From a virus: a stretch of DNA of 41,147 nt. A program made the translations under genes and the position numbers. Shown here in pieces: positions 13,799-19,803 of this stretch (position 1 is its first letter; each line of letters starts with the position of its first letter). Below the pieces are notes generated by a model. That model worked only from the letters and a program-made list of their open reading frames with translations. It had not been told where the DNA came from and did not search any database. The DNA is taken from positions 1-41,147 of IMG/VR virus record IMGVR_UViG_3300030117_000643; one strand, written 5' to 3'.

Positions 13799-13827
13799 TT
13801 GCGGTTTTACTATTAATGAGTCATAAT
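13799..13827 (+). promoter_or_regulatory. Rightward early promoter and leader
   Basis: TTGCGG (13799-13804) and CATAAT (13822-13827) are 17 bp apart; the -10 matches five of six and the -35 three of six. Transcription from about 13834 gives a 37-nt leader with a small hairpin (AGCCT, loop GAAG, AGGCT; 13836-13849) before the ATG at 13871. The word GTCATAAT (13820-13827) repeats that of the leftward promoter in inverted order. Confidence 0.5.
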
Positions 13828-13870
13828 TAATTCATAGCCTGAAGAGGCTGCCCTTTACATTTTCTCGCAA

Positions 13871-14839
13871 ATGACTTTTACTACTCCAGACCACCTCAAG
13901 CAGCACTTAGTAAACACAATTACTACTGCTTTTATTTCTGAGGTTCAGGACAAGTGCAACCACAAAAACTTACAGGTTGACACACATAAAAAAGAAGGTA
14001 TCAGATACCCACACACTTACACAGGACGTTACATTATCTGTGCTGAAAAAAGACTAGAAGAAAAGTCTCCTGTATTTGGTTACGAAGAGCCTAGATTCTA
14101 CCCACATTATTCAAACATCATTAAAGATGCACAGGCTCAAGCCGATTCAGCTTGTGCTTTACTTGAGCAAAGAATTGCACAGCACCATACAAAAAAAGAA
14201 TACATCTGGAAAACTTCAGACTTACAAGTTAATCACGCTAATGGCCTTATTGAAGGTCGTGTTTATGGCCACGTTTACGATTACATCGCAGACGAAAGGA
14301 CTATTGAAGAGCGTAGAGAGGCTACTAAATTTGAGATTTATGTTCGCATGATCTGGAATTACAGATATGGTGAAAATTCAGCTAATGGCCATTTGACCAC
14401 ATACACACAGTTCAGATCTGAAAGACATGGTGCTGAAATGGAAGGCAAGAGCGCACAGAAAGCTAAAGAAGATGCTGCTAGAGCAGAGAGACAAGCTAAG
14501 TTGCAAGCTGAAAAAGATGCTAAGAAAGCTGAAAAGTGGGAAAGATTTTCTAAGTTAGCTGTTCAGATGGAAAAGTGGTCTGACAAAAAGATCAAGACTT
14601 TAGGCCAAAAGATCGCTGAGTACGATGACACAATTCAAAATCTTAAGCGCAACAGATTGGATACTTCTAACGAAGAGCATTACAAAAAAGTTACCGCAGC
14701 AGATGTTGAAAGACTTAACACTTTGAGAAACGATACTAGGACTTGGCAGAACAACATGGATCAGTTGAAAGCTATTTTTGACGAAGGCTGTGACACTAGA
14801 CCAAAGCTAGTTGAAAGATATCAGGTTTGGGGAGTTTAA
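13871..14839 (+). CDS. Early protein with long coiled coil, unknown
   Basis: A 322-residue protein. The N-terminal 170 residues (VNTITTAFISEVQDKCNHKN, then HTYTGRYIICAEKRLE and an aromatic section AFYPHYSN-like) look globular; DFTKFEIYVRMIWNYRYGEN-type sequence follows. From about 195 to 270 lies a very charged single helix (Ala/Lys/Glu/Arg) with later helices around DDTIQNLKRNRLD. It is the first rightward early gene and is followed directly by an intrinsic terminator, so it may be made in excess over the rest. No homology recognised; an SMC-like or cytoskeletal scaffold is one loose idea. Confidence 0.7.
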   Translation: MTFTTPDHLKQHLVNTITTAFISEVQDKCNHKNLQVDTHKKEGIRYPHTYTGRYIICAEKRLEEKSPVFGYEEPRFYPHYSNIIKDAQAQADSACALLEQRIAQHHTKKEYIWKTSDLQVNHANGLIEGRVYGHVYDYIADERTIEERREATKFEIYVRMIWNYRYGENSANGHLTTYTQFRSERHGAEMEGKSAQKAKEDAARAERQAKLQAEKDAKKAEKWERFSKLAVQMEKWSDKKIKTLGQKIAEYDDTIQNLKRNRLDTSNEEHYKKVTAADVERLNTLRNDTRTWQNNMDQLKAIFDEGCDTRPKLVERYQVWGV

Positions 14840-14856
14840 TTACTCCCACCTTTTTT
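14830..14856 (+). terminator. Intrinsic terminator after the first rightward early gene
   Basis: GGGAGT (14830-14835) pairs with ACTCCC (14842-14847) around a TTAATT loop that contains part of the stop codon of the preceding gene, then six T at 14851-14856. It would end or attenuate the transcript between the 322-residue gene and the small genes that follow. Confidence 0.7.
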
Positions 14857-14879
14857 AAATAAATTTATTTCTTAAAATC

Positions 14880-15140
14880 ATGTTCGACAAAAAAATTAAT
14901 TGCAAATTCATTTCTAAAGATGGAAATTTTACAGCTGCACAACTATTAGCTTTAATGCTTAAGCAAGATAGCAAGTGGCTTACAGATGACTACTTACCTA
15001 CTTATCTAGAGCCATTCTTAAATTCTGATGAAGTCAGACTCGGTATTAACGATCATGGAATGGTTCATGCCATCTTTGAAAATGGTGAGACTACTGGCAG
15101 ATTTATTAACAACTTAGTAAACGGAGAAAACGATGCCTAA
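14880..15140 (+). CDS. Small early protein, unknown
   Basis: An 86-residue protein (MFDKKINCKFISKDGNFTAA, then LLALMLKQDSKWLTDDYLP and HAIFENGETTGRFINN). Acidic, mixed alpha/beta, no motif recognised. It lies just after a terminator, so its expression depends on read-through or a promoter not identified. The stop overlaps the next ATG by 8 nt. Confidence 0.6.
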   Translation: MFDKKINCKFISKDGNFTAAQLLALMLKQDSKWLTDDYLPTYLEPFLNSDEVRLGINDHGMVHAIFENGETTGRFINNLVNGENDA

Positions 15141-15312
15141 GAAAATGACTAAAGCAGAAGCACTTAAAGACTTCAGACAATTATTCAAAACTTTTGGGAA
15201 ACGTGGCGATGCTACAGCTAAAAGAGAAGATTGGAACAATTACACAGATGCACTCTGTAAAGAGAATCTAATCACACTTAAACAATATGAAAACTGGGGA
15301 CAGCCTTTCTAA
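15133..15312 (+). CDS. Small basic early protein, unknown
   Basis: A 59-residue protein, MPKKMTKAEALKDFRQLFKT, then GKRGDATAKREDWNNYTDAL and KENLITLKQYENWGQPF. It is helical and resembles short conserved phage proteins with the pattern W-x-x-[YF]-x-[DE]-x-L-x-[KR]-[DE]-x-x-I-[TS]-x-x-Q-[YV]-x-x-W. It overlaps the preceding gene by 8 nt and shares its last base with the next ATG. Function unknown. Confidence 0.7.
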   Translation: MPKKMTKAEALKDFRQLFKTFGKRGDATAKREDWNNYTDALCKENLITLKQYENWGQPF

Positions 15313-15464
15313 TGGAGTTATCTAATTGGGAAAAAAAATTAACTATTTGGGCTTTGATCGGCTACAAAGAACACCCATGGGGTGAAGATCATATAGAGGA
15401 CTTAGAAACTTTGGTTGATAAATTTTCTGAAGATTTACACAAAACAACAAAGGAGGAAAACTAA
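15312..15464 (+). CDS. Small acidic early protein, unknown
   Basis: A 50-residue protein, MELSNWEKKLTIWALIGYKE, then HPWGEDHIEDLETLVDKFSE. It starts at the last base of the preceding stop and ends on the base where the next ATG begins. Its 3' end includes the AAGGAGG ribosome site of the next gene (15450-15456). No known domain. Confidence 0.65.
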   Translation: MELSNWEKKLTIWALIGYKEHPWGEDHIEDLETLVDKFSEDLHKTTKEEN

Positions 15465-15745
15465 TGACACTTAATCAAAAAGAACAACGATTCCTAAGAA
15501 TGTTCCCACCACGTATGAAACAGCTTGATAATCAAATTAGGCTAGTTCAAAACTGTTCTAGGAAAGATGGTTATGAGTGGGGTTTCACAGATACTGTTCC
15601 TACTTTCTTTATTGTTGTTTTTCATAACCTGACATTATGTGCTAAAAAGTTCGGTTTAGACGTTGATGTAAGGATCAACGGAAGCGATATTGAAGACGTC
15701 TATGAAGAGGCCAGCGACAAATTTAATGAAGAAAATGCCATCTGA
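15464..15745 (+). CDS. Small early protein, unknown
   Basis: A 93-residue protein with a strong ribosome site (AAGGAGG, 15450-15456, 8 nt before ATG). N-terminus MTLNQKEQRFLRMFPPRMKQ, then DGYEWGFTDTVPTFFIVVF and VDVRINGSDIEDVYEEA. The middle is hydrophobic, but probably folded core rather than a membrane segment. No family recognised. Confidence 0.65.
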   Translation: MTLNQKEQRFLRMFPPRMKQLDNQIRLVQNCSRKDGYEWGFTDTVPTFFIVVFHNLTLCAKKFGLDVDVRINGSDIEDVYEEASDKFNEENAI

Positions 15746-15947
15746 ACAATCTTTAGCATTCGAGGCTAAGATGCATTTTTGCTATCTAGAGCTTCAAAAA
15801 TGGAAATATTACCTTTGTGAAAAAAGATCACTAGAGCAAGTGGAAGTAGCGATAGCTGCAACCACTTCTTTGCTTGAAGAAATAAAAAAACTTGAAGATA
15901 AAATTTACAATGAAAATATCCCTGAATACGATGATCCGCTTATTTAG
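15735..15947 (+). CDS. Small helical early protein, unknown
   Basis: Taken from ATG 15735 (70 residues, MPSEQSLAFEAKMHFCYLEL); in-frame ATGs at 15726 and 15690 give longer overlaps with the preceding gene. It contains a helical hairpin-like pattern (KWKYYLCEKRSLEQVEVAIA, then ATTSLLEEIKKLEDKI). No domain recognised. Confidence 0.6.
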   Translation: MPSEQSLAFEAKMHFCYLELQKWKYYLCEKRSLEQVEVAIAATTSLLEEIKKLEDKIYNENIPEYDDPLI

Positions 15948-15999
15948 GTGTATGGTGGGGTTGTAAGAAGTTACATTCTCTCGCTATCCAAACGTATAG

Positions 16000-16164
16000 A
16001 TGAACATTTTTATGTATCTCAGAGCGGAAGATGGCGCAGCTCTAAGGGACTTTCTAAAAAAGAATCCAAGTGTAAAAGGTATTGAAAGAGAAAAGGAATA
16101 TTTAGATGCTGGATTGATCGCGCGGGTCTGCTACTCTTTGGAAGTAGAACTAAACAAAATGTAG
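16000..16164 (+). CDS. Small early protein before the structured region
   Basis: A 54-residue frame, MNIFMYLRAEDGAALRDFLK, then KNPSVKGIEREKEYLDAGLI. The basic-acidic balance and helices look like a real small protein. An alternative start is Met5. The 50-nt leader upstream contains TTACATTCTCTCGC (15971-15984), a word shared with two other leaders. The TAG stop at 16162 lies in the first arm of a large inverted repeat that closes a structured RNA-like region. Confidence 0.55.
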   Translation: MNIFMYLRAEDGAALRDFLKKNPSVKGIEREKEYLDAGLIARVCYSLEVELNKM

Positions 16165-16279
16165 TCGGGGAGCCTGATGACCTATTGCAAAGCAAGGTCT
16201 GAAAGTCTAGGAAAATTGTAGTCAAAAATCTACAAAAGACAGGGAGGTCTACGCGAGGTGGCTTACTTATCCCCCGACT
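16163..16279. ncRNA. Candidate structured RNA between convergent genes
   Basis: AGTCGGGG (16163-16170) is complementary to CCCCGACT (16272-16279), and AGCC (16171-16174) to GGCT (16260-16263), closing a 117-nt region. Inside are GACC-TA-TTGC / GCAA-GGTC (16179-16199, AAA loop), TTGTAG / CTACAA (16216-16235), and GTCT (16205-16208) with AGAC (16237-16240), giving a multibranch fold. The arms overlap the stop of the upstream gene and the last codons of rusA. No T-run follows on either strand, so it is not a simple terminator. Strand and function unknown; no known RNA family matched. Confidence 0.5.
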
Positions 16280-16706
16280 CTTTAACTGTTTGTATCGTTA
16301 TTAAGGTATGAGGCTTTGTAGTCTCTTTTTTATTGCAATAATATTTTCGGGCTTGCAAACTTACTACTTGCGCATCGTCAGCAATCGCTGATAATGTCAA
16401 AGCGTCTAAAGTACTTCGACATAGTTTATCTATATCTCCCTGTCTCCTATTTGGAAACTTTGGCGCAGATTGCTTAGGCTCTAAATTTGCGTTTAAATGA
16501 GATTTCGGTCTAAGAAACCAAAAAACTAGCTCGACATGAACTGGCTCTTCAATTAAATCCCCAACTACCCTATTTGCCTCTAACCGCACAGCATCTTTCC
16601 ATGAACCTACCCTTTTACACGACTCAACCATTATTCCGCGTCCAACGTGCCTTTTACTGCCCTGTGGTGCAGCTTCAATACCCTCAACAGTAATTACATA
16701 TTTCAT
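16263..16706 (-). CDS. rusA: RusA-family Holliday junction resolvase
   Basis: A 147-residue protein. EAAPQGSKRHVGRG (11-24) is the N-terminal motif; RQGDIDKLCRSTLDALT (88-104) holds Asp91, Asp93 and Asp101, and ADDAQVV (109-115) Asp110 and Asp111, the carboxylates that bind the catalytic magnesium in RusA. It cuts four-way junctions made by recombination or replication before packaging. Alone on the minus strand between rightward genes, its start codon faces the initiator start codon only 4 nt away, and its 3' end lies in the structured region. Confidence 0.88.
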   Translation of the reverse strand: MKYVITVEGIEAAPQGSKRHVGRGIMVESCKRVGSWKDAVRLEANRVVGDLIEEPVHVELVFWFLRPKSHLNANLEPKQSAPKFPNRRQGDIDKLCRSTLDALTLSAIADDAQVVSLQARKYYCNKKETTKPHTLITIQTVKESGDK

Positions 16707-16710
16707 AAAA

Positions 16711-17475
16711 ATGAGTTTTATTCCAGAAAATACTCCTTTCGTATCTTTGCCTACTGCCTTGAAAGGAAGAATTAGCCCACACCAATTAGCGGTATTATGG
16801 ACGCTGCAAAGCTACTATCCGAATATCTGGCCTAGTTATAGCACGATTGCTAAAGACGCGGGAATGTGTCGAACAAAGGTAATTCACACTGTTGAACAAT
16901 TAGTTTCACTTGGCTGGCTTCAAAAAATAAACAGAGTTGATGAAAATGGTAAAAAGACTAACGCTTATAAAGTTACAGTTTGGCACGAATGTAGAGTTCC
17001 AGCACCATCACAAACCAGTATTCAACCGACGTCTATCTCAGCAACCAGTACACCAGATAAACTAGGGCAGTGTATCTCAACAACTAGGGGTGGTTCACCA
17101 GATGAACTTGAAGTAAAACAAGTTAAACTAAAACAAAAAACTAAAAAGAAAGGATATTCAGAAAAATTTGAATCTTTTTGGAAAAAATATCAATCACAAA
17201 ATAATAAATGTGTTTCACAATCTAAGAAACCAGCATTTCGAGAATGGGAACAGCTTGATAAAAAAACACAAGAAAAATTAGAAGATGCACTAGAGGCAGA
17301 TTCTAGACTCAGAGTAAAACTAATTAGAGATGGAAAATTTGTACCGATGTGGCCTGATTGTTTCAGATGGATTAAGAATGGCCAATACGAACAGTTTTTA
17401 GAGTTGCGCGAGCAGAAATCTAAGTCAAGATTAAATCCCATGCTTGCAAATAAACCAAGTAATCAACCCTTTTAA
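16711..17475 (+). CDS. O-like replication initiator with winged-helix domain
   Basis: A 254-residue protein. Residues about 20-90, RISPHQLAVLWTLQSYYPNI, then WPSYSTIAKDAGMCRTKVIH and LVSLGWLQKI, form a HTH_36/winged-helix domain typical of phage replication initiators. A Ser/Thr/Pro-rich linker (about 95-140) leads to a C-terminal domain (YSEKFESFWKKYQS, then KKPAFREWEQLD and PDCFRWIKNGQYEQFL) of the type found in O/DnaD-like proteins that recruit helicase. As in lambda O, direct repeats resembling an origin lie inside the linker-coding DNA. No helicase or primase is encoded nearby, so the host's would be used. Confidence 0.75.
   Translation: MSFIPENTPFVSLPTALKGRISPHQLAVLWTLQSYYPNIWPSYSTIAKDAGMCRTKVIHTVEQLVSLGWLQKINRVDENGKKTNAYKVTVWHECRVPAPSQTSIQPTSISATSTPDKLGQCISTTRGGSPDELEVKQVKLKQKTKKKGYSEKFESFWKKYQSQNNKCVSQSKKPAFREWEQLDKKTQEKLEDALEADSRLRVKLIRDGKFVPMWPDCFRWIKNGQYEQFLELREQKSKSRLNPMLANKPSNQPF
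17013..17180. other. Candidate replication origin inside the initiator gene
   Basis: Within 91 bp are four kinds of direct repeat, two copies each: AACCAGTA (17013, 17043), TATCTCA (17034, 17073), ACTAGGG (17061, 17083) and CACCAGAT (17051, 17096). They are followed by a strand-asymmetric A-rich stretch (about 17105-17180). Iterons in the initiator gene followed by an A-rich unwinding region is the lambda ori plan. The repeats are short and coding. Confidence 0.45.
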
Positions 17476-17481
17476 AACCTC

Positions 17482-17955
17482 ATGCAAAACTACAAACGAT
17501 CTGCAATAGATCGAGATATTACATTCAGACCACCAGTTCACAACTGCTACGCTTGCAATGATACTGGAATAGTTAATAATTCAGATGGATTAATTAATAA
17601 TTACCTACCAGATTACGACATTACAGAGTCTGGAAAGAAACAAGCTGGCAGTGATTTAGCCATTATTTGTTATTGCGAAGCTGTCTACCCTAAATATAAT
17701 GATGAGGCACAATTAGTTGCACATGGTTTTAGAAATGGCGATGGTAATATAAGAAATAACGTCGGTATTGATGTAGATAAAGATATAATTAGAGAGCTAC
17801 ATAATATAAGAAAAAAAGCATGGAAAGAGACTGCCACACTAATGAGTCGATTAATCCAAAAAAACTTAAAAAGCAAAAAAACAGAATTACCCGCAGAAAT
17901 GCAACAAGTTAAAGATCAATTAACAAATTTTAAGCTTAAATCGTTAAATAGCTGA
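17482..17955 (+). CDS. Zinc-ribbon-like protein of the replication module
   Basis: A 157-residue protein. HNCYACNDTGIV (about 20-31) and IICYCEAVYP give Cys-x2-Cys and Cys-x-Cys pairs that probably bind zinc. The sequence is otherwise acidic, with a helical C-terminus (ELHNIRKKAWKETATLMSRL). A CxxCxxTG element recalls zinc ribbons in helicase loaders and DnaJ, but no ATPase motif is present. It lies 6 nt after the initiator gene, which suggests a replication accessory role, not proven. Confidence 0.6.
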   Translation: MQNYKRSAIDRDITFRPPVHNCYACNDTGIVNNSDGLINNYLPDYDITESGKKQAGSDLAIICYCEAVYPKYNDEAQLVAHGFRNGDGNIRNNVGIDVDKDIIRELHNIRKKAWKETATLMSRLIQKNLKSKKTELPAEMQQVKDQLTNFKLKSLNS

Positions 17956-18017
17956 TTTTACTCTCTTCAGATTGCACTCTGAGGCCTCTGTAATTATTCC
18001 CCTATACGTTTCTACCC

Positions 18018-18203
18018 TTGAAAAAAGCACATTTGCGCGGGCTATCTTACCGCACCTCCAAAGATTACATTGCCTACGACCCACTACAAAAATGTAACTA
18101 TAGAATCCTTAACGGCAAACGTATCTGGCTACAGCCAAGACCTAAAGAAGTGTACCTGTCTAAAAAAGAGCTAGACTCAGGGCAGTTACATATCTCGCTA
18201 TGA
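18018..18203 (+). CDS. Small basic protein, TTG start
   Basis: A 61-residue basic protein (MKKAHLRGLSYRTSKDYIAY, then DPLQKCNYRILNGKRIWLQP). The frame has no ATG or GTG; TTG 18018 is the only start after the in-frame stop at 17991. No ribosome site is obvious. The Tyr/Arg-rich composition may bind nucleic acid, but there is no recognised motif. Its end overlaps the ParB-domain gene by 4 nt. Confidence 0.5.
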   Translation: MKKAHLRGLSYRTSKDYIAYDPLQKCNYRILNGKRIWLQPRPKEVYLSKKELDSGQLHISL

Positions 18204-18817
18204 CCACAACACCAAGCTACCCAGTAGTTTCACCTGAACATATTAAGCAATCTAGAATAATAGATTTAACACTATATAAGGGCAACCCAAGAGTTCATAG
18301 TGACTTGCAAATAGAAAGATTAGTAAATTCTCTTAAAGAATTTGGCTTTACTAATCCTGTGCTGGTTGATGACACTGGCAATGTTATAGCTGGACATGGC
18401 CGTATAGCAGCTGCAAAAAAAATAGGATTAGAGACAGTTCCTACAATTACACTTTCTCATTTAACTGAAGATCAGCGTAAAGCATACATAATTGCAGATA
18501 ATCAGCTGGCCTTAAACTCTAGTTGGGACGATGATTTACTAAAAATTGAATTAGAGAAACTCACAGAAAATGGTTTCGACCTATCTGTTTTGGGTTGGGG
18601 TGAAGATGTACCAACCTTTGCTGACGATCCTGATTACGGATCTTTAGAAGATTTTGACGACCCTACAAACGAATTAGCTAACGATGTATTAAAGGCAATA
18701 CAAATAGAGTTTAGACCTGAAGATTATGAAGAGGCAAAAGAAGTAGTTGCAGAGGCAAGGAAAAAAGGTATTTATGTAGGCCAAGAATTAGTTAAAGCGC
18801 TTAAGGCACTAAGCTAA
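18200..18817 (+). CDS. ParB/Srx-domain protein
   Basis: A 205-residue protein. IIDLTLYKGNPRVHSDLQIE, then RLVNSLKEFGFTNPVLVDD, AGHGRIAAAKKIGLETVP (64-81; Gly65, His66, Gly67, Arg68) and DQRKAYIIADNQLALNSSW are the ParB N-terminal domain in the form often fused to, or encoded beside, phage DNA methyltransferases. No methyltransferase domain is attached here, but an FkbM-type one is the next gene, starting at the stop codon. It may bind or mark specific DNA for a modifying partner. The C-terminal 65 residues are acidic with a helical end. Confidence 0.8.
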   Translation: MTTTPSYPVVSPEHIKQSRIIDLTLYKGNPRVHSDLQIERLVNSLKEFGFTNPVLVDDTGNVIAGHGRIAAAKKIGLETVPTITLSHLTEDQRKAYIIADNQLALNSSWDDDLLKIELEKLTENGFDLSVLGWGEDVPTFADDPDYGSLEDFDDPTNELANDVLKAIQIEFRPEDYEEAKEVVAEARKKGIYVGQELVKALKALS

Positions 18818-19518
18818 TGAAGTTAACCAAAACTTCAATAAGCGGAGTTCAGTTCTTCTATAGAGAAGGCTATTCCGATATTAAGACTTTCATAGAGGTG
18901 CTTTCTAATCAATCGTACCTAAAAAAAGGTATGGAAGTTTTACGTAATGAAACTTGGTTAGATTGCGGTGGTAACGTGGGTGCATTCTCACTTTTAGCCG
19001 CATCAAAAGGTGCAAGCGTGATTACATACGAGCCTGACCCATTTAACTGCGAATTAATTGAAAAAAACGCTAAATTAAATGGCTTTCAGAATGCAATAAC
19101 AGTTAAACAAGCTGCATTAGTGCATGATTTTAGGAAAGATACAACACTATCAATAGCCCAAAATGGCAATGTCTGGCGCAATACCATAATGAAAAAGAAG
19201 AGTAATAAAGCTATAAAAGTACCTTGTCTTAATTTTGATGAACAAGCTGAACTAGCTGATAACTGCAAGATGGATATAGAAGGCGCAGAGATACCAATAC
19301 TTACCCATACAAAAAGTAGTTTTAACAAACTGGTCTATGAATGGAGTTTCGATATAGACCCTGAACTAAGCAAAATATGGAAAGTTATAGAGAAACAAAA
19401 AATTAAATACAAAGTAGAAGCACCATATAAAACAATCCACTATGAAGAAAGAGACGTCTTAATGTGGGGGGAAAGCTGGTTTCCACCTTGCATAATGGTT
19501 TACTGTTTTAAAAGGTAG
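18817..19518 (+). CDS. FkbM-family SAM-dependent methyltransferase
   Basis: A 233-residue protein. WLDCGGNVGAFSLLAASKGA (47-66) is the SAM-binding motif I, ITYEPDPFNCELIEKNAKLN (69-88) follows with the acidic residue that holds the ribose, and CKMDIEGAEIPIL (140-152) is the family signature. FkbM proteins mostly methylate oxygens of sugars or small molecules; in phages their targets are not known. Coupling to the ParB-domain gene suggests a joint role, perhaps modification of DNA or of a host surface sugar. The gene ends 10 nt before the repeat array. Confidence 0.82.
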   Translation: MKLTKTSISGVQFFYREGYSDIKTFIEVLSNQSYLKKGMEVLRNETWLDCGGNVGAFSLLAASKGASVITYEPDPFNCELIEKNAKLNGFQNAITVKQAALVHDFRKDTTLSIAQNGNVWRNTIMKKKSNKAIKVPCLNFDEQAELADNCKMDIEGAEIPILTHTKSSFNKLVYEWSFDIDPELSKIWKVIEKQKIKYKVEAPYKTIHYEERDVLMWGESWFPPCIMVYCFKR

Positions 19519-19528
19519 TAAGCGGGTG

Positions 19529-19803
19529 TAAATCCTATTTACTCCTAATTACTCTGATTAAATGGGTGTAACTAGAGTAAATCCTACATTTACACCTTTT
19601 ACTCCTAATTACTTTGAGTAAATCGAAGTTTACACACTTTACACACGATTACTCTGTGTAAATCCGACTTTACTACTTTTACACCTAGTTACTATGAAGT
19701 AAATGAGAGTAAATGATGCAAAATGACGTCTTACACCCTTTTACACCCAAATAATTAGATTAAATGATAGTAAATGACAGTAAATGACACAAATGATTCA
19801 AAT
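19529..19803. repeat. Helically phased TAAAT / dyad array next to the packaging genes
   Basis: A noncoding stretch of about 265 bp in which TAAAT begins at 19529, 19559, 19578, 19619, 19659, 19700, 19710, 19761, 19771 and 19781, all in one orientation and at steps close to multiples of ten. Five copies are right arms of dyads with left arm TTTAC at 19538, 19598, 19638, 19678 and 19740, with an 11-bp centre (12 in the fourth). In the second dyad the arms are TTTACTC/GAGTAAA, in the third TTTACAC/GTGTAAA. No T-runs or start sites fit terminators. It runs into the oxygenase start, two genes before terS. Origin, partition or packaging site are the main options. Confidence 0.7.

Noticed and set aside
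16174-16204. Hammerhead ribozyme at CTGATGA...GAAA
   Set aside because: Three unpaired bases (TCT) lie between stem II and GAAA, the A15.1-U16.1 pair is missing and the base at the cleavage position would be G. The core words are present but the fold does not satisfy the consensus; kept only as a structured RNA candidate.
19529-19803. CRISPR array or set of terminators
   Set aside because: Units are divergent, 40 and about 60 bp apart, without unique spacers of one size, and dyads have no T-runs.
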